In this document: positions 17,262-26,752 of the stretch, in pieces
How the letters are laid out: each line of letters begins with the position of its first letter
Numbering within the stretch: position 1 is the first letter of the stretch
Source of the DNA: Flavobacterium palustre
GTDB taxonomy: Bacteria; Bacteroidota; Bacteroidia; Flavobacteriales; Flavobacteriaceae
NCBI RefSeq assembly: GCF_014639535.1
Contig: NZ_BMGA01000004.1
Coordinates: 238,597-302,596, forward strand
Length of the DNA: 64,000 nucleotides
Direction of reading: 5' to 3'
The notes under the pieces: generated by a model
Told to the model about the DNA's origin: nothing
The model's input: only the letters and a program-made list of their open reading frames with translations
Database searches by the model: none
Program-made: the position numbers and the translations under genes

Positions 17262-19052
17262 ATGAAAAACAATTTACTCGAACACATCAATAATCCAACC
17301 GATTTACGCCAACTCGACGAAGCCCAACTTCCTCAGCTGGCACAGGAATTGCGCGATTTTATTATTGATATCGTTTCGGTAAAAGAAGGTCATTTGGGAG
17401 CCAGTTTAGGTGTTATCGAATTAACAATTGCTTTGCATTATGTTTTTAACACACCTGATGACTCTTTGATTTGGGATGTGGGGCACCAGGCTTACGGACA
17501 TAAAATCCTCACAGGCCGAAAAGATGTTTTTCAAACCAACAGACAATTAAACGGAATTTCAGGATTTCCTAAAAGAAGCGAAAGTATTTATGATGCCTTT
17601 GGTGTAGGTCATTCCTCTACTTCTATTTCGGCAGCTTTGGGAATAGCAATTGCCTCTAATTTGAATGGCGATTTCGAAAAACAGCATATCGCAGTTATTG
17701 GCGATGCTTCGATAGCTTCAGGAATGGCTTTTGAAGGCTTAAATCATGCCGGAGTTACCAATGCCAATTTATTAGTAATTCTGAATGACAATGCTATCGG
17801 AATCGACCCAAGTGTTGGAGCTCTGAAAAACTATCTTACCGCAGTAAAAGAAGGAAAAAATCCGAGGCAAAATAACATGATTAAGTCTTTGAATTTTAAC
17901 TATTCAGGACCAATAGACGGCAATGATATTTTTGCCGTTATCAAGGAATTAAAGCGTTTACAAAAAATAAAAGGACCAAAATTCCTTCACGTTATTACCA
18001 CTAAAGGCAAAGGACTGCAACAAGCTGAAGAAAATCAAGTGCAATACCATGCTCCGGGAAAATTTGATGCAGCTACCGGAGAAATCATACCAAAATCAGA
18101 AGAAAATCTTCCTCCAAAATACCAGGATGTTTTTGGCTTGACCGTATTGGATTTGGCACAAAAAAATAAAAAAATAGTCGGAATCACACCCGCAATGCCT
18201 ACAGGAAGTTCGTTGAAATTCATGATGGATGCTTTGCCTGAACGAGCTTTTGATGTGGGTATTGCCGAGCAACACGCCGTAACCTTAGCCGCCGGAATGG
18301 CAACACAGGGAATGATTGTTTTTTGCAATATCTATTCTACTTTTTTACAAAGAGCTTATGATCAGGTCATTCACGATGTGGCTTTACAAAAATTACCGGT
18401 TATTTTTTGTCTGGACAGAGCGGGACTTGTTGGCGAAGACGGAGCAACCCATCACGGCGTTTTTGATATTGCTTATTTACGCTGTATCCCCAACCTTATT
18501 ATCTATGCTCCGGCAAACGAAATTGCTTTACAAAACATACTCTATACTGCTCAATTAGGACTTGGAAATCCTATTGCTATTCGTTATCCACGTGGTCGAG
18601 GAATTATTACTAATTGGAAAAAAGAACATTTTGGTCATTATCAAAATGTTGAAATCGGGAAAGCAAATTGCGTCAAAGACGGAACAGAAATCGCTGTTTT
18701 ATCTACTGGAACTATCGGAAATAACGTGATTCAGGCATTAGCCGAAATGGAAAATCCGGATCAAATTGCCCATTATGATTTTGCATTTGTAAAACCATTG
18801 GACGAGAATTTATTACACGAAATATTCAAACAATTTAAAAACATCATTACTATTGAAGATGGCACAATTATTGGTGGCTTTGGGAGTGCTGTTTTAGAAT
18901 TTGCCGCTCATTATAATTATCATTCTAATATTAGAACATTAGGAATTTCGGATGAATTTATCGAGCAGGCTACAGTCAATCAATTACAACAATATTGTAA
19001 AATTGACGTTAAAGCATTAAAATTACTTTTTTTTAGTTATTTAAACAGTTAA
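17262..19052 (+). CDS. dxs: 1-deoxy-D-xylulose-5-phosphate synthase
   Basis: A 596-residue thiamine-diphosphate enzyme that condenses pyruvate and glyceraldehyde-3-phosphate, the first step of the MEP isoprenoid pathway. Visible are WDVGHQAYGHKILTGR, the ThDP motif GDASIASGMAFEGLNHAG…LLVILNDN, the pyrimidine-domain FDVGIAEQHAVTLAAGMA, and DRAGLVGEDGATHHG. I chose ATG 17262 rather than an upstream in-frame TTG because the -7 box lies between them. The gene is followed after 27 nt by a DUF3078 protein. Confidence 0.96.
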   Translation: MKNNLLEHINNPTDLRQLDEAQLPQLAQELRDFIIDIVSVKEGHLGASLGVIELTIALHYVFNTPDDSLIWDVGHQAYGHKILTGRKDVFQTNRQLNGISGFPKRSESIYDAFGVGHSSTSISAALGIAIASNLNGDFEKQHIAVIGDASIASGMAFEGLNHAGVTNANLLVILNDNAIGIDPSVGALKNYLTAVKEGKNPRQNNMIKSLNFNYSGPIDGNDIFAVIKELKRLQKIKGPKFLHVITTKGKGLQQAEENQVQYHAPGKFDAATGEIIPKSEENLPPKYQDVFGLTVLDLAQKNKKIVGITPAMPTGSSLKFMMDALPERAFDVGIAEQHAVTLAAGMATQGMIVFCNIYSTFLQRAYDQVIHDVALQKLPVIFCLDRAGLVGEDGATHHGVFDIAYLRCIPNLIIYAPANEIALQNILYTAQLGLGNPIAIRYPRGRGIITNWKKEHFGHYQNVEIGKANCVKDGTEIAVLSTGTIGNNVIQALAEMENPDQIAHYDFAFVKPLDENLLHEIFKQFKNIITIEDGTIIGGFGSAVLEFAAHYNYHSNIRTLGISDEFIEQATVNQLQQYCKIDVKALKLLFFSYLNS

Positions 19053-19079
19053 TTTTTGAGATCAAAACTTAAGTTTATA

Positions 19080-20156
19080 ATGAAAGTACAAAACATAGCC
19101 CTTCTTATAGTCTTCTTGTTATTCATGACTAATAATAGTGTTTTTTCACAGGAAGTTACCGACACCATTTCTGCTGATACTATTAAAAAAAAGATAATCC
19201 TTCCGGTATTAAGCGACAATTTTTACAGAAAACCACCTCCGGTAAAACTAAAATACAGTTTTGCGAGAGAAATTGCGCTACCTGAACCTGAAAAAAAACT
19301 TCCTTCACACTGGACTAAGAAAAACGTACTCGGATTTGACATTTCCGAAATTGCATTTGTCAATTGGAGTGCAGGGGGAACCAGCTCTATTTCCGGCTTA
19401 CTGAAAGGAGATTTCAACAGAACCTACGAGAAAAAACTATTGAAATGGGTAAACGAACTTAGTGTCAGATACGGGATGAACAAACAGGACGGAATAGAAG
19501 TTCGTAAAACCGATGATGCTTTTCAATTCAACTCTACCTTTGGTCACAGACACGACCCGGAGAGCAATTGGTTTCATTCGGCTAAACTGAATTTCAATAC
19601 CCAGTTAACCAATGGATACAAATATCCTAATAAAGAAAATCCTATTTCAAGACTTTTTGCTCCGGCCTATATGTTTCTTGGTTTCGGGGCTGAGAATAGC
19701 ACAAAATCTAAAAATCGTGTTTTCTACCTTTCTCCTTTTACTTATAAAGCGACTTTAGTTTGGGATCAGGAATTAGCCGATAAAGGTGCTTTTGGGGTTG
19801 AAAAAGCGATATATGACGCAGAAGGAAACTTAATTAAAAACGGAAAAAAATCTAAAAACGAATTGGGTTTTTTGATTACCAATAAATACAAAAAAGAGAT
19901 ATACAAAAACGTAATATTCGTAAACAGTTTAAGCCTTTACTCTGACTATGTAAACAAATTTGGCAACGTTGATGTCGATTGCGATTTAGCCTTAAATTTA
20001 GTGGTCAACCAATATGTAAAAGCCAATATTGGTACGCGAATTTTATACGACGACGACATCAAAAACAAAACAGAAGTAGCAGGAGTTCAGGTTACCGAAG
20101 GACCTAAAGTACAACTAAAACAAGTATTAGGTGTAGGACTGACCTATGCTTTCTAA
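19080..20156 (+). CDS. DUF3078 family exported protein
   Basis: A 358-residue protein with a signal peptide (MKVQNIALLIVFLLFMTNNSVFSQ) and a beta-rich body. It contains the DUF3078-type segment WTKKNVLGFDISEIAFVNWSAGG and a C-terminus ending LGVGLTYAF, as in outer-membrane barrels. Function unknown; it is widely found in Bacteroidota. ATG 19080 gives a clean signal peptide. It follows dxs by 27 nt and ends three nucleotides from the convergent dgt stop. Confidence 0.8.
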   Translation: MKVQNIALLIVFLLFMTNNSVFSQEVTDTISADTIKKKIILPVLSDNFYRKPPPVKLKYSFAREIALPEPEKKLPSHWTKKNVLGFDISEIAFVNWSAGGTSSISGLLKGDFNRTYEKKLLKWVNELSVRYGMNKQDGIEVRKTDDAFQFNSTFGHRHDPESNWFHSAKLNFNTQLTNGYKYPNKENPISRLFAPAYMFLGFGAENSTKSKNRVFYLSPFTYKATLVWDQELADKGAFGVEKAIYDAEGNLIKNGKKSKNELGFLITNKYKKEIYKNVIFVNSLSLYSDYVNKFGNVDVDCDLALNLVVNQYVKANIGTRILYDDDIKNKTEVAGVQVTEGPKVQLKQVLGVGLTYAF

Positions 20157-20159
20157 GAC

Positions 20160-21506
20160 TCAACTTTTTTTGTTTCCGTTAATTGTTTTGTACAATTCCA
20201 GTGCATTTCCATCAGTAAGCAAGGACACATAATGGCAAATATGCAACAGGCGATCGTAAAGATTTTCCTTTTCCAGATTGTGTTTTTCAGGCAATAATTT
20301 CAATATTAGTTTATCATAATTAGAAGCCGTTTCGTTGAATTTATTGTCATAAGCGGTAATAAATTTATCCAATAAGGTTTGGATAATTTGGTAACCCACT
20401 AATTCTTTTTCAATCACTTCGCGACTTTGGTAGATTTTATCAATACTAATTTTGATAATATCATCCATTTGGGCTTTGTATTTACTTTTATCCATCAATG
20501 CAAAAGGAAATTTGCCTTGCAAAATAGCTTCTTCATTGGCAATAAATACTTTTACAGCATCATTAATTAAACTACTGATTGCCAAAGCACGCAAATAACT
20601 GATTCGATCTTCTTTAGTTTCTAAAGTTTTGTATTTAGAAGTATTAATACTGTCCTTCACTAATTTAATCAGGTATTCCAAAGCAAAATCTTCGGAAACC
20701 AAACCTAAATTAATGCCGTCTTCAAAGTCAATAATGGTATAGCAAATATCATCAGCCGCTTCAACCAGATAAGCCAAAGGATGTCTTTCAAAACCAATAT
20801 CATCTCCTGATTTATTTGGAATCAAACCCATATCTTTTGCAGCTTCCTGAAAAAACGCCTTATCTGCCTGAAAAAAACCGTATTTTTTATCAGAGATATT
20901 ACGGGTTGGCTTTTTAGGCAGACTTTCTTTTGGATATTTCATAAAAGCACCTAAGGTAGCATAGGAAATTCGCAGCCCGCCTTCAATTCCGGGACGACTC
21001 GATGTCATTACCGAAAAGCCATTGGCATTTCCCTCAAAATCTATTAAATCCTGCCATTGTTTTGGAGTCAAAAACTCCTGGTATTTTTTTCCATTCCCTT
21101 TAGAAAAATACTCTCCAATAGCTTTTTCCCCCGAATGTCCAAAAGGAGGATTTCCAATATCATGCGCCAAAGAAGCTGCAGCCACAATAGCACCAAAATC
21201 GTTCATGTGAAATCCGTGAACTTCTTTTAAATACGGATATTTTTCAATGATTTTTTTTCCAACCAAACGCCCTAAAGAACGTCCCACAACTGAAACTTCC
21301 AGACTATGCGTCAAACGGGTGTGCACAAAATCAGTTTTCGACAGCGGAATAACCTGAGTTTTATCCTGTAAACTTCTAAAAGCAGCCGAGAAAATAATAC
21401 GATCATAATCTACTTCAAAACCTAAACGGGTATCGTCTTGTTCAATTCGTAATCTTTTACTCGTGTCTCCTTGGCGTTTAAGTGATAAAAGTTGTTCCCA
21501 GTTCAT
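20160..21506 (-). CDS. dgt: Deoxyguanosinetriphosphate triphosphohydrolase
   Basis: A 448-residue HD-domain hydrolase that splits dGTP (or dNTPs) into nucleoside and triphosphate. The start includes RLRIEQDDTRLGFEVDYDRIIFSAAFRSLQDKTQV. The HD signature is in THSLEVSVVGR and AAASLAHDIGNPPFGHSGE. A further HD-site motif is EAADDICYTIIDFEDG. It affects dNTP pools, as do the nearby nrd genes and the dCMP deaminase. It is convergent with DUF3078 and has no visible terminator. Confidence 0.94.
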   Translation of the reverse strand: MNWEQLLSLKRQGDTSKRLRIEQDDTRLGFEVDYDRIIFSAAFRSLQDKTQVIPLSKTDFVHTRLTHSLEVSVVGRSLGRLVGKKIIEKYPYLKEVHGFHMNDFGAIVAAASLAHDIGNPPFGHSGEKAIGEYFSKGNGKKYQEFLTPKQWQDLIDFEGNANGFSVMTSSRPGIEGGLRISYATLGAFMKYPKESLPKKPTRNISDKKYGFFQADKAFFQEAAKDMGLIPNKSGDDIGFERHPLAYLVEAADDICYTIIDFEDGINLGLVSEDFALEYLIKLVKDSINTSKYKTLETKEDRISYLRALAISSLINDAVKVFIANEEAILQGKFPFALMDKSKYKAQMDDIIKISIDKIYQSREVIEKELVGYQIIQTLLDKFITAYDNKFNETASNYDKLILKLLPEKHNLEKENLYDRLLHICHYVSLLTDGNALELYKTINGNKKS

Positions 21507-21531
21507 TTTGATTTTTGATTGAAGATTAGCG

Positions 21532-21549
21532 TCCCGATAGCTATCGGTA
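21532..21549. repeat. Near-palindrome TCCCGATAGCTATCGGTA, dispersed repeat copy
   Basis: It matches the palindrome at 12052-12069 except near the right end and has the same GATTTTAGATTT right flank. It lies about 26 nt upstream of the dgt start on the minus strand. Confidence 0.55.
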
Positions 21550-21591
21550 TTGATTTTAGATTTAAAAACTCAAAAATACATTTTATTTTAG

Positions 21592-21714
21592 GACTTTATC
21601 AAAACAAAATGCTTAAAAACCCGTCATTGGGAAGAAACTAAAAAAGCTTTAATCGAAATGGTTGCCGCTGCAAAACAAATGCGTGTAGCCATAGAAAACA
21701 CTACAATTACCTAA
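21592..21714 (+). pseudogene. Possible gene remnant (C-terminal fragment)
   Basis: A 40-codon stretch with no stop and no proper start, ending TAA-TAG. It reads like the helical C-terminus of a normal protein (…RHWEETKKALIEMVAAAKQM…). Codon use is natural, and a stop precedes it directly. I could not identify the parent family. A chance open frame is possible, but the amphipathic composition argues against that. Confidence 0.35.
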
Positions 21715-21727
21715 TAGTTTTTTTACA

Positions 21728-21764
21728 AAAAAGCCCTGATTGATTAATTTCAATCGGGGCTTTT
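21728..21764 (-). terminator. Terminator of the RDD-family gene
   Basis: AAAAGCCC-TGATTG pairs with CAATCGGGGCTTTT across a short loop, 17 nt past the stop of the minus-strand RDD gene. T residues flank it on both sides. Confidence 0.75.
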
Positions 21765-21780
21765 CATTCTGATATTTTTG

Positions 21781-22278
21781 CTATAACTGAGCCATTGTTT
21801 CCAAAGACCGGAGTTCTCTCTGCATTTTTCTCAATCTTCGCTTTTTAACCACATAAGTACCCGAAAAACGATCATGCCAGCCTCTGGAATCAGCGCCAAA
21901 AAACGTAAAAGCTTCAAAAGGTATAAAGCGATAACATGTTCTGATAAAAAATCTCCCTTTAGAAGGCTTAGAGCCATCAGCGTTAACAACGATAGTGTGG
22001 GTTATTAACTTAGCAATGGTTCGCGAAAAATACACTTCGGTAAAATAACAATATAAAAAAGCCACTATAGCCGAATAAAAACCTACTTCAAAAACACTGA
22101 GATTTTCTACCCAATTAGAAAGAGCAAAATTATTGGCAGACAGAGCCACCAAAATAATGGTCGTTCCTAAACTTAACACGATGATATAAATAAACATCAA
22201 ATCGATACAAAGATTAAGAAAACGCTGCAATTGAGTAGCGTATAAATCATCTGTTATTGTAAATGCTCCACTTTTCAT
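21781..22278 (-). CDS. RDD family membrane protein
   Basis: A 165-residue protein with an RDD-type start (ITDDLYATQLQRFLNLCIDLMFIYIIVLSLG), two further membrane segments and a C-terminal GWHDRFSGTYVVKKRRL motif typical of the family. Function unknown; RDD proteins are suspected transporters. I prefer ATG 22278 (MKSGAFTITDD) to the in-frame start at 22305, which only adds a hydrophobic stub. It lies just beyond the nrdA terminator. Confidence 0.8.
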   Translation of the reverse strand: MKSGAFTITDDLYATQLQRFLNLCIDLMFIYIIVLSLGTTIILVALSANNFALSNWVENLSVFEVGFYSAIVAFLYCYFTEVYFSRTIAKLITHTIVVNADGSKPSKGRFFIRTCYRFIPFEAFTFFGADSRGWHDRFSGTYVVKKRRLRKMQRELRSLETMAQL

Positions 22279-22397
22279 GACTACTATTTTTAGTATTAAA
22301 ACCAAAGAAACACCAACAAACTTAACTATCTCAAATATAAGGAATTATTAGCAGAAAACAGAAAGAAAGCTAATTTTATGTTTTCGATTAAAACAAA

Positions 22398-22430
22398 AAA
22401 AAACAGCTACCAAAATTGATAACTGTTTCT
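22398..22430 (-). terminator. Terminator of nrdA
   Basis: On the minus strand AAACAGTTA…TAGCTGTTT forms a 9-bp stem with one G-T pair, followed by a run of T. It lies about 20 nt past the nrdA stop. Confidence 0.6.
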
Positions 22431-22450
22431 ATTTTATGCTTATTTTCAAA

Positions 22451-24841
22451 TTACGCTCCACACATTTCGCAATCCTCAGGACCGCCTGCTTGGGCTTGTA
22501 AAATCATCTTTTTATAATCCTCAATATCAATCGCTTCTGTTTTAATTTCTTCAGCAACTGGCTGTTCTTTTTTATCGTTATTTAAAGTAAATTTAATTGC
22601 ATCCACAGCCGATTTAGTTCTTAAATAGTACATTCCTGTTTTCAATCCAGATTGCCAAGCATAAAAGTGCATTGATGTTAATTTAGCGTAATTAGCATCC
22701 TGCATAAACAAGTTCAATGATTGTGATTGATCAATAAAATACCCTCTTTGACGAGACATATCAATAATGTCTTTCATTGACATTTCCCAAACAGTTTTGT
22801 ACAACTCTTTCAAGTCTTGTGGAATCACATCAATATTTTGAACCGATCCGTTGTGACGCATGATTTCCTGTTTCAGGCTTTCGTTCCACAATCCGCGCTC
22901 TACTAAATCATGTAATAAATGTTTGTTTACCACAATAAATTCTCCTGATAATACACGACGGGTATAAATATTAGAAGTATATGGTTCGAAAGCTTCGTTA
23001 TTACCTAAAATTTGAGAAGTAGAAGCAGTAGGCATTGGAGCAACCAATAAAGAGTTACGCACACCGTGTTCCATCACTTCTTTTCTTAATGAAGCCCAGT
23101 CCCAACGACCTGATAAATCCTCATCTTTTAATCCCCACATATTGTGTTGGAATTCTCCTTTAGAAATTGGAGAGCCTTCATAAGTAGAATACGGTCCTTC
23201 TTCTTTAGCCATTTCCATAGAAGCGGTAACAGCTGCAAAGTATAAAGTTTCGAAAATTTCCTGATTCAGTTTTTTAGCAGCATCACTGGTAAACGGCATA
23301 CGCAACATAATGAAAGCATCAGCCAAACCTTGCACTCCTAAACCAACCGGTCTATGACGCATATTAGAATTTTCTGCTTCCGGAACCGGATAGTAGTTTC
23401 TATCAATAACCTTATTTAAGTTTCTGGTAACACGTTTTGTCACATTAAATAAAGCTTCATGGTTAAATTCACCGTTTTCAACAAACATTGGCAATGAAAG
23501 TGAAGCCAGGTTACAAACCGCAATTTCATCCTTAGAAGTGTACTCCATAATTTCAGTACACAAGTTAGAAGAACGAATAACTCCTAAATTCTTTTGGTTT
23601 GATTTACGGTTAACAGAATCTTTGTATAACATGTATGGCGTTCCTGTCTCGATTTGAGATTCCAGGATTTTCTCCCATAATTCACGTGCTCTGATAGTTT
23701 TTCTACCTTTTCCTTTGGCTTCATAATCGGTATATAAAGCTTCGAATTCGTCTCCATAAACATCATACAATCCAGGACATTCGTTAGGACACATTAAAGT
23801 CCAGGCTCCATCTTCCTGTACACGTTTCATGAACAAATCAGAAGTCCACATCGCGAAGAATAAATCTCTCGCTCGCATTTCTTCTTTTCCGGTGTTCTTT
23901 TTCAAATCTAAGAATTCGAAAATATCAGCATGCCAGGTTTCGATGTAAATCGCAAAACTACCTTTGCGTTTTCCTCCACCCTGATCTACATAACGAGCCG
24001 TATCATTAAAAACTCTCAACATCGGAACAATTCCGTTTGAAGTTCCGTTTGTTCCGCGAATGTAAGAACCTGTAGCACGAACATTATGAATAGAAAGTCC
24101 GATTCCTCCCGCTGATTGGGAAATTTTTGCTGTTTGTTTCAAAGTATCGTAAATTCCGTCGATACTGTCATCCTGCATTGCTAAAAGGAAGCAAGAAGAC
24201 ATTTGAGGTTTTGGTGTACCAGCGTTGAATAATGTTGGTGTTGCATGCGTAAAAAACTTTTTAGACATTAAGTCGTAAGTTTCTAAAACAGCCTGTAAGT
24301 CATCTAAGTGAATTCCAACAGCCACACGCATTAACATATGTTGTGGTCTTTCAACAATTTTCCCGTTTATTTTTAACAAATAAGAACGTTCCAATGTTTT
24401 GAAACCAAAATAATCATAATTAAAATCTCTTGTATAAATAATATGAGAATCTAAGAAAGCCGCATTTTCCTGAATTACTTTGAAAACTTCATCCGAAATT
24501 AACGGAGCATCCTGTCCATTTCTTGGATTCACATAATGATACATTTCGGTCATAGTTTCCGAAAATGATTTTTTTGTATTCGAATGCAAGTTTGAAATTG
24601 CAATTCTCGCTGCCAACTGAGCATAATCCGGATGCGCAATGGTCATCGAAGCTGCAGTCTCAGCCGCTAAATTATCTAACTCTGACGTAGAAACACCATC
24701 ATATAATCCTTCAATCACGCGCATTGCCACTTTTACGGCATCCACTAAATCATTTAAACCATAGCAAAGTTTTTTAATTCTTTCTGTGATTTTGTCGAAC
24801 ATTACTGGCTCTTTGTGGCCGTCTCTTTTTACTACGTACAT
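22451..24841 (-). CDS. nrdA: Ribonucleoside-diphosphate reductase, alpha subunit (class I)
   Basis: A 796-residue class I catalytic subunit reducing ribonucleotides to deoxyribonucleotides. An ATP-cone ([22 protein letters not shown]) spans ~1-90. Active-site residues are visible in [21 protein letters not shown] and CNLASLSLP, and in the tyrosine pair of [19 protein letters not shown]-terminal C-x2-C tail (CEMCGA) is the redox arm. It is 151 nt downstream of nrdB, an order (B then A) common in Bacteroidota. Confidence 0.97.
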   Translation of the reverse strand: MYVVKRDGHKEPVMFDKITERIKKLCYGLNDLVDAVKVAMRVIEGLYDGVSTSELDNLAAETAASMTIAHPDYAQLAARIAISNLHSNTKKSFSETMTEMYHYVNPRNGQDAPLISDEVFKVIQENAAFLDSHIIYTRDFNYDYFGFKTLERSYLLKINGKIVERPQHMLMRVAVGIHLDDLQAVLETYDLMSKKFFTHATPTLFNAGTPKPQMSSCFLLAMQDDSIDGIYDTLKQTAKISQSAGGIGLSIHNVRATGSYIRGTNGTSNGIVPMLRVFNDTARYVDQGGGKRKGSFAIYIETWHADIFEFLDLKKNTGKEEMRARDLFFAMWTSDLFMKRVQEDGAWTLMCPNECPGLYDVYGDEFEALYTDYEAKGKGRKTIRARELWEKILESQIETGTPYMLYKDSVNRKSNQKNLGVIRSSNLCTEIMEYTSKDEIAVCNLASLSLPMFVENGEFNHEALFNVTKRVTRNLNKVIDRNYYPVPEAENSNMRHRPVGLGVQGLADAFIMLRMPFTSDAAKKLNQEIFETLYFAAVTASMEMAKEEGPYSTYEGSPISKGEFQHNMWGLKDEDLSGRWDWASLRKEVMEHGVRNSLLVAPMPTASTSQILGNNEAFEPYTSNIYTRRVLSGEFIVVNKHLLHDLVERGLWNESLKQEIMRHNGSVQNIDVIPQDLKELYKTVWEMSMKDIIDMSRQRGYFIDQSQSLNLFMQDANYAKLTSMHFYAWQSGLKTGMYYLRTKSAVDAIKFTLNNDKKEQPVAEEIKTEAIDIEDYKKMILQAQAGGPEDCEMCGA

Positions 24842-24992
24842 AAGTTTTGGGTTTTGTAAAACAGGGAATCCCTTCGCTGTTTTTGGTTATTTGTAATCTT
24901 GTTTTGTGCCCGGCAGGCATTAAAGCACAAGGCTTTAATTATTTTTTACCCGAAAAACGAGTCTTTTTTTCTTAAAATTTAGTCGCTAAATA
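24842..24992. other. nrdB-nrdA intergenic spacer with a short hairpin
   Basis: The spacer holds the inverted repeat TTAAAGC-ACAAG-GCTTTAA (about 24927-24945) with no T-run. It may be an RNA-processing or mild attenuation site between nrdB and nrdA. I see no coding potential and no clear -7 box for nrdA. Confidence 0.4.
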
Positions 24993-25982
24993 TTAAAAAT
25001 CAGCGTCGAATGAAATTTCCTGAGCATCAGAATCATTAGCCTTTCCACTGTTTAAAACTCCTGCTTTTTGATATTCGGATACTTTTTTCTCAAAGAAATT
25101 TGTTTTTCCCTGAAGCGAAATCATATCCATAAAATCGAATGGATTGGCTGTATTGTACACTCTTTCACAACCTAATTCTACTAACAATCTATCAGTAACA
25201 AACTCTAAATATTGCGTCATTAAACCAGCGTTCATTCCAATCAAACTCACCGGAAGTGATTCGGTGATAAATTCTCTTTCGATATCCAAAGCGTTTACGA
25301 TAATTTCTTTGATTCTTTCTTTTGGTACTTTATTCACCAAGTGGTGGTTGTGTAAATGCACCGCAAAATCACAGTGAACACCTTCATCGCGGGAAATCAA
25401 TTCGTTAGAAAACGTTAATCCCGGCATTAAACCACGTTTTTTCAACCAATAAATAGAACAGAAAGCACCTGAGAAAAAGATTCCTTCTACAGCTGCAAAA
25501 GCAATCAGTCTTTCAGCAAAAGAATCAGATTCAATCCATTTCAAAGCCCAATCCGCTTTTTTTCTAATTGCAGGAAAAACATCTAAAGCATTAAACAATT
25601 CATCTTTTTCTTTTTCGTCTTTTACATACGTATCAATCAAAAGCGAATACGTTTCACTATGAATGTTTTCCATCATAATTTGGAAACCATAGAAAAATTT
25701 AGCTTCAGCATATTGTACCTCATTTACAAAATTCTCAGCTAAGTTTTCGTTTACAATTCCGTCAGAAGCAGCGAAGAAAGCTAAAATATGTTTGATAAAA
25801 TATTTCTCATCCGAATTCAACTTGTTGTTCCAATCATGTAAGTCCTGAGATAAATCGATTTCTTCAGCGGTCCAAAAACTAGCCTCCATCTTTTTATACC
25901 ATTCCCAAATATCATGGTGTTTAATAGGAAATATTACGAAACGATTTTTATTTTCTTGTAAAATGGGTTCTACTTGCGACAT
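24993..25982 (-). CDS. nrdB: Ribonucleoside-diphosphate reductase, beta subunit (class I)
   Basis: A 329-residue ferritin-like radical subunit. Metal-ligand motifs are visible: an Asp/Glu in [17 protein letters not shown], Glu-x2-His in [14 protein letters not shown], which also holds the radical Tyr, Glu in [12 protein letters not shown], and Glu-x2-His in [12 protein letters not shown]. The presence of the Tyr fits a class Ia/b-type radical enzyme. The promoter region (26033-26245) is duplicated 507 bp upstream. Confidence 0.97.
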   Translation of the reverse strand: MSQVEPILQENKNRFVIFPIKHHDIWEWYKKMEASFWTAEEIDLSQDLHDWNNKLNSDEKYFIKHILAFFAASDGIVNENLAENFVNEVQYAEAKFFYGFQIMMENIHSETYSLLIDTYVKDEKEKDELFNALDVFPAIRKKADWALKWIESDSFAERLIAFAAVEGIFFSGAFCSIYWLKKRGLMPGLTFSNELISRDEGVHCDFAVHLHNHHLVNKVPKERIKEIIVNALDIEREFITESLPVSLIGMNAGLMTQYLEFVTDRLLVELGCERVYNTANPFDFMDMISLQGKTNFFEKKVSEYQKAGVLNSGKANDSDAQEISFDADF

Positions 25983-26032
25983 TGCTATTATTTTTATATG
26001 AGATTTTTAGATGTTTTTTGCTTTTAGAAGCT

Positions 26033-26245
26033 TTACAAAGATTATGAAATATTGCGGTAATTAAAAGTCAAACTTATTCACAATAACCCCTAGTTTTTAA
26101 CAAAAATACAAAATTAAAGATTTTTCAACAAAAAAAGCAATCATTTCACAATCAAATACTTATAATCCAATAAAAATTATAAAGCACGGTAAAATATAGT
26201 ATTTAAACAATACAAAACAAGAAAACAAAACACTTTATTTTCACT
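26033..26245 (-). repeat. nrdB upstream region, copy 1 of a ~213-bp direct duplication
   Basis: This segment aligns with 26540-26752 at a constant offset of 507 bp. The proximal block 26033-26113 is nearly identical (about 6 differences in 80), the middle 70 bp are diverged, and the distal block 26185-26245 is highly similar again. Two conserved blocks around a diverged middle suggest the blocks carry the function. It includes the nrdB -7 box. Confidence 0.8.
26069..26076 (-). promoter_or_regulatory. -7 box of nrdB
   Basis: On the minus strand TAAGTTTG fits TAnnTTTG, with TTG about 24 nt upstream. The sequence TAGGGGTTATTGTGAA just upstream is conserved in the second copy and is a candidate regulator site. 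The leader to nrdB is about 85 nt. Confidence 0.55.
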
Positions 26246-26365
26246 TATTTATTTCAATAAAAAAGGATAAAAAAAGTTGTCAACACAAAATATTGAATCG
26301 TTAATAATTTTAAACAGTCATTAACACAATTATATGTAGATATGTACTATTTTTGAAAAACGAAA

Positions 26366-26396
26366 AACCGACATATGTTTTTTACGCATATATCGG
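26366..26396 (-). terminator. Terminator of the 42-residue ORF
   Basis: On the minus strand ACCGATATATG…CATATGTCGGT forms an 11-bp stem with one G-T pair, followed by TTTTTCGTTTTT. It starts 14 nt past the small ORF's stop, which supports that ORF being an expressed unit. Confidence 0.7.
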
Positions 26397-26409
26397 TCTT
26401 TCAATTATT

Positions 26410-26538
26410 CTATCTTTCGATAAATAATTTCACCACATCAACAACTAGGTGTCCTAAACCAACAATTGATGGAGTGACTTTCCAAAATTTGAGCCAAAGA
26501 CTTTCGGGGTCCGTAGGCTCTTTTTTATTTAATATCAT
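26410..26538 (-). CDS. 42-residue protein of unknown function behind a duplicated nrdB promoter
   Basis: ATG at 26536-26538, stop at 26410-26412. The product begins MILNKKEPTDPESLWLKFWK and continues with a mildly hydrophobic segment (VTPSIVGLGHLVVDVVKLFI). It has its own terminator 14 nt downstream. Its promoter is a near copy of the nrdB promoter, with the -7 box about 38 nt from the ATG. It shows no resemblance to the NrdB N-terminus. The hydrophobic C-terminal half could bind a membrane or a partner helix. I do not recognise a family. Confidence 0.6.
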   Translation of the reverse strand: MILNKKEPTDPESLWLKFWKVTPSIVGLGHLVVDVVKLFIER

Positions 26539-26539
26539 A

Positions 26540-26752
26540 TTACAAAGATTGCGAAATGTTGCGGTAATTAAAAGTCAAACTTATTCACAATACACCCTAG
26601 TTTTTAACAAAAAACAAAAAACTAGTCTTCTTTTCAAAAACACAACAACTAACTAAATATCAACAGATTAAAAATCTGAGTTTTAACTGAATCACCGTAA
26701 AATATAGGATTTAAACAACACAAAACAAGAAAAAAACAGTTTATTTTGACTT
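26540..26752 (-). repeat. Copy 2 of the nrdB upstream region, driving the 42-residue ORF
   Basis: Direct duplicate of 26033-26245. The right end runs into the last codons of the DUF3109 gene (TTTATTTTGACTT, compare TTTATTTTCACTT in copy 1). This suggests copy 2 is the original junction and copy 1 a duplicate, or that the small ORF was inserted with a repeated flank. Confidence 0.75.
26576..26583 (-). promoter_or_regulatory. -7 box of the 42-residue ORF
   Basis: TAAGTTTG on the minus strand, identical to the nrdB -7 box and in the same conserved context. The predicted leader is about 30 nt. Confidence 0.55.

Noticed and set aside
26281-26300. NrdR box at CAACACAAAATATTGAATC upstream of nrdB
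   Set aside because: Only a partial match to the NrdR consensus, no second box at the expected spacing, and it lies outside the duplicated segment.
26068-26600. DnaA boxes (TTATTCACA) upstream of nrdB suggesting a replication origin
   Set aside because: Only one site per duplicated copy, a mismatch to TTATCCACA, and no dnaA, dnaN or other origin-linked genes nearby.
26375-26656. 93-codon plus-strand ORF upstream of nrdB
   Set aside because: It lies opposite the 42-residue minus-strand ORF, runs through that ORF's terminator and promoter, and has no family-like pattern.
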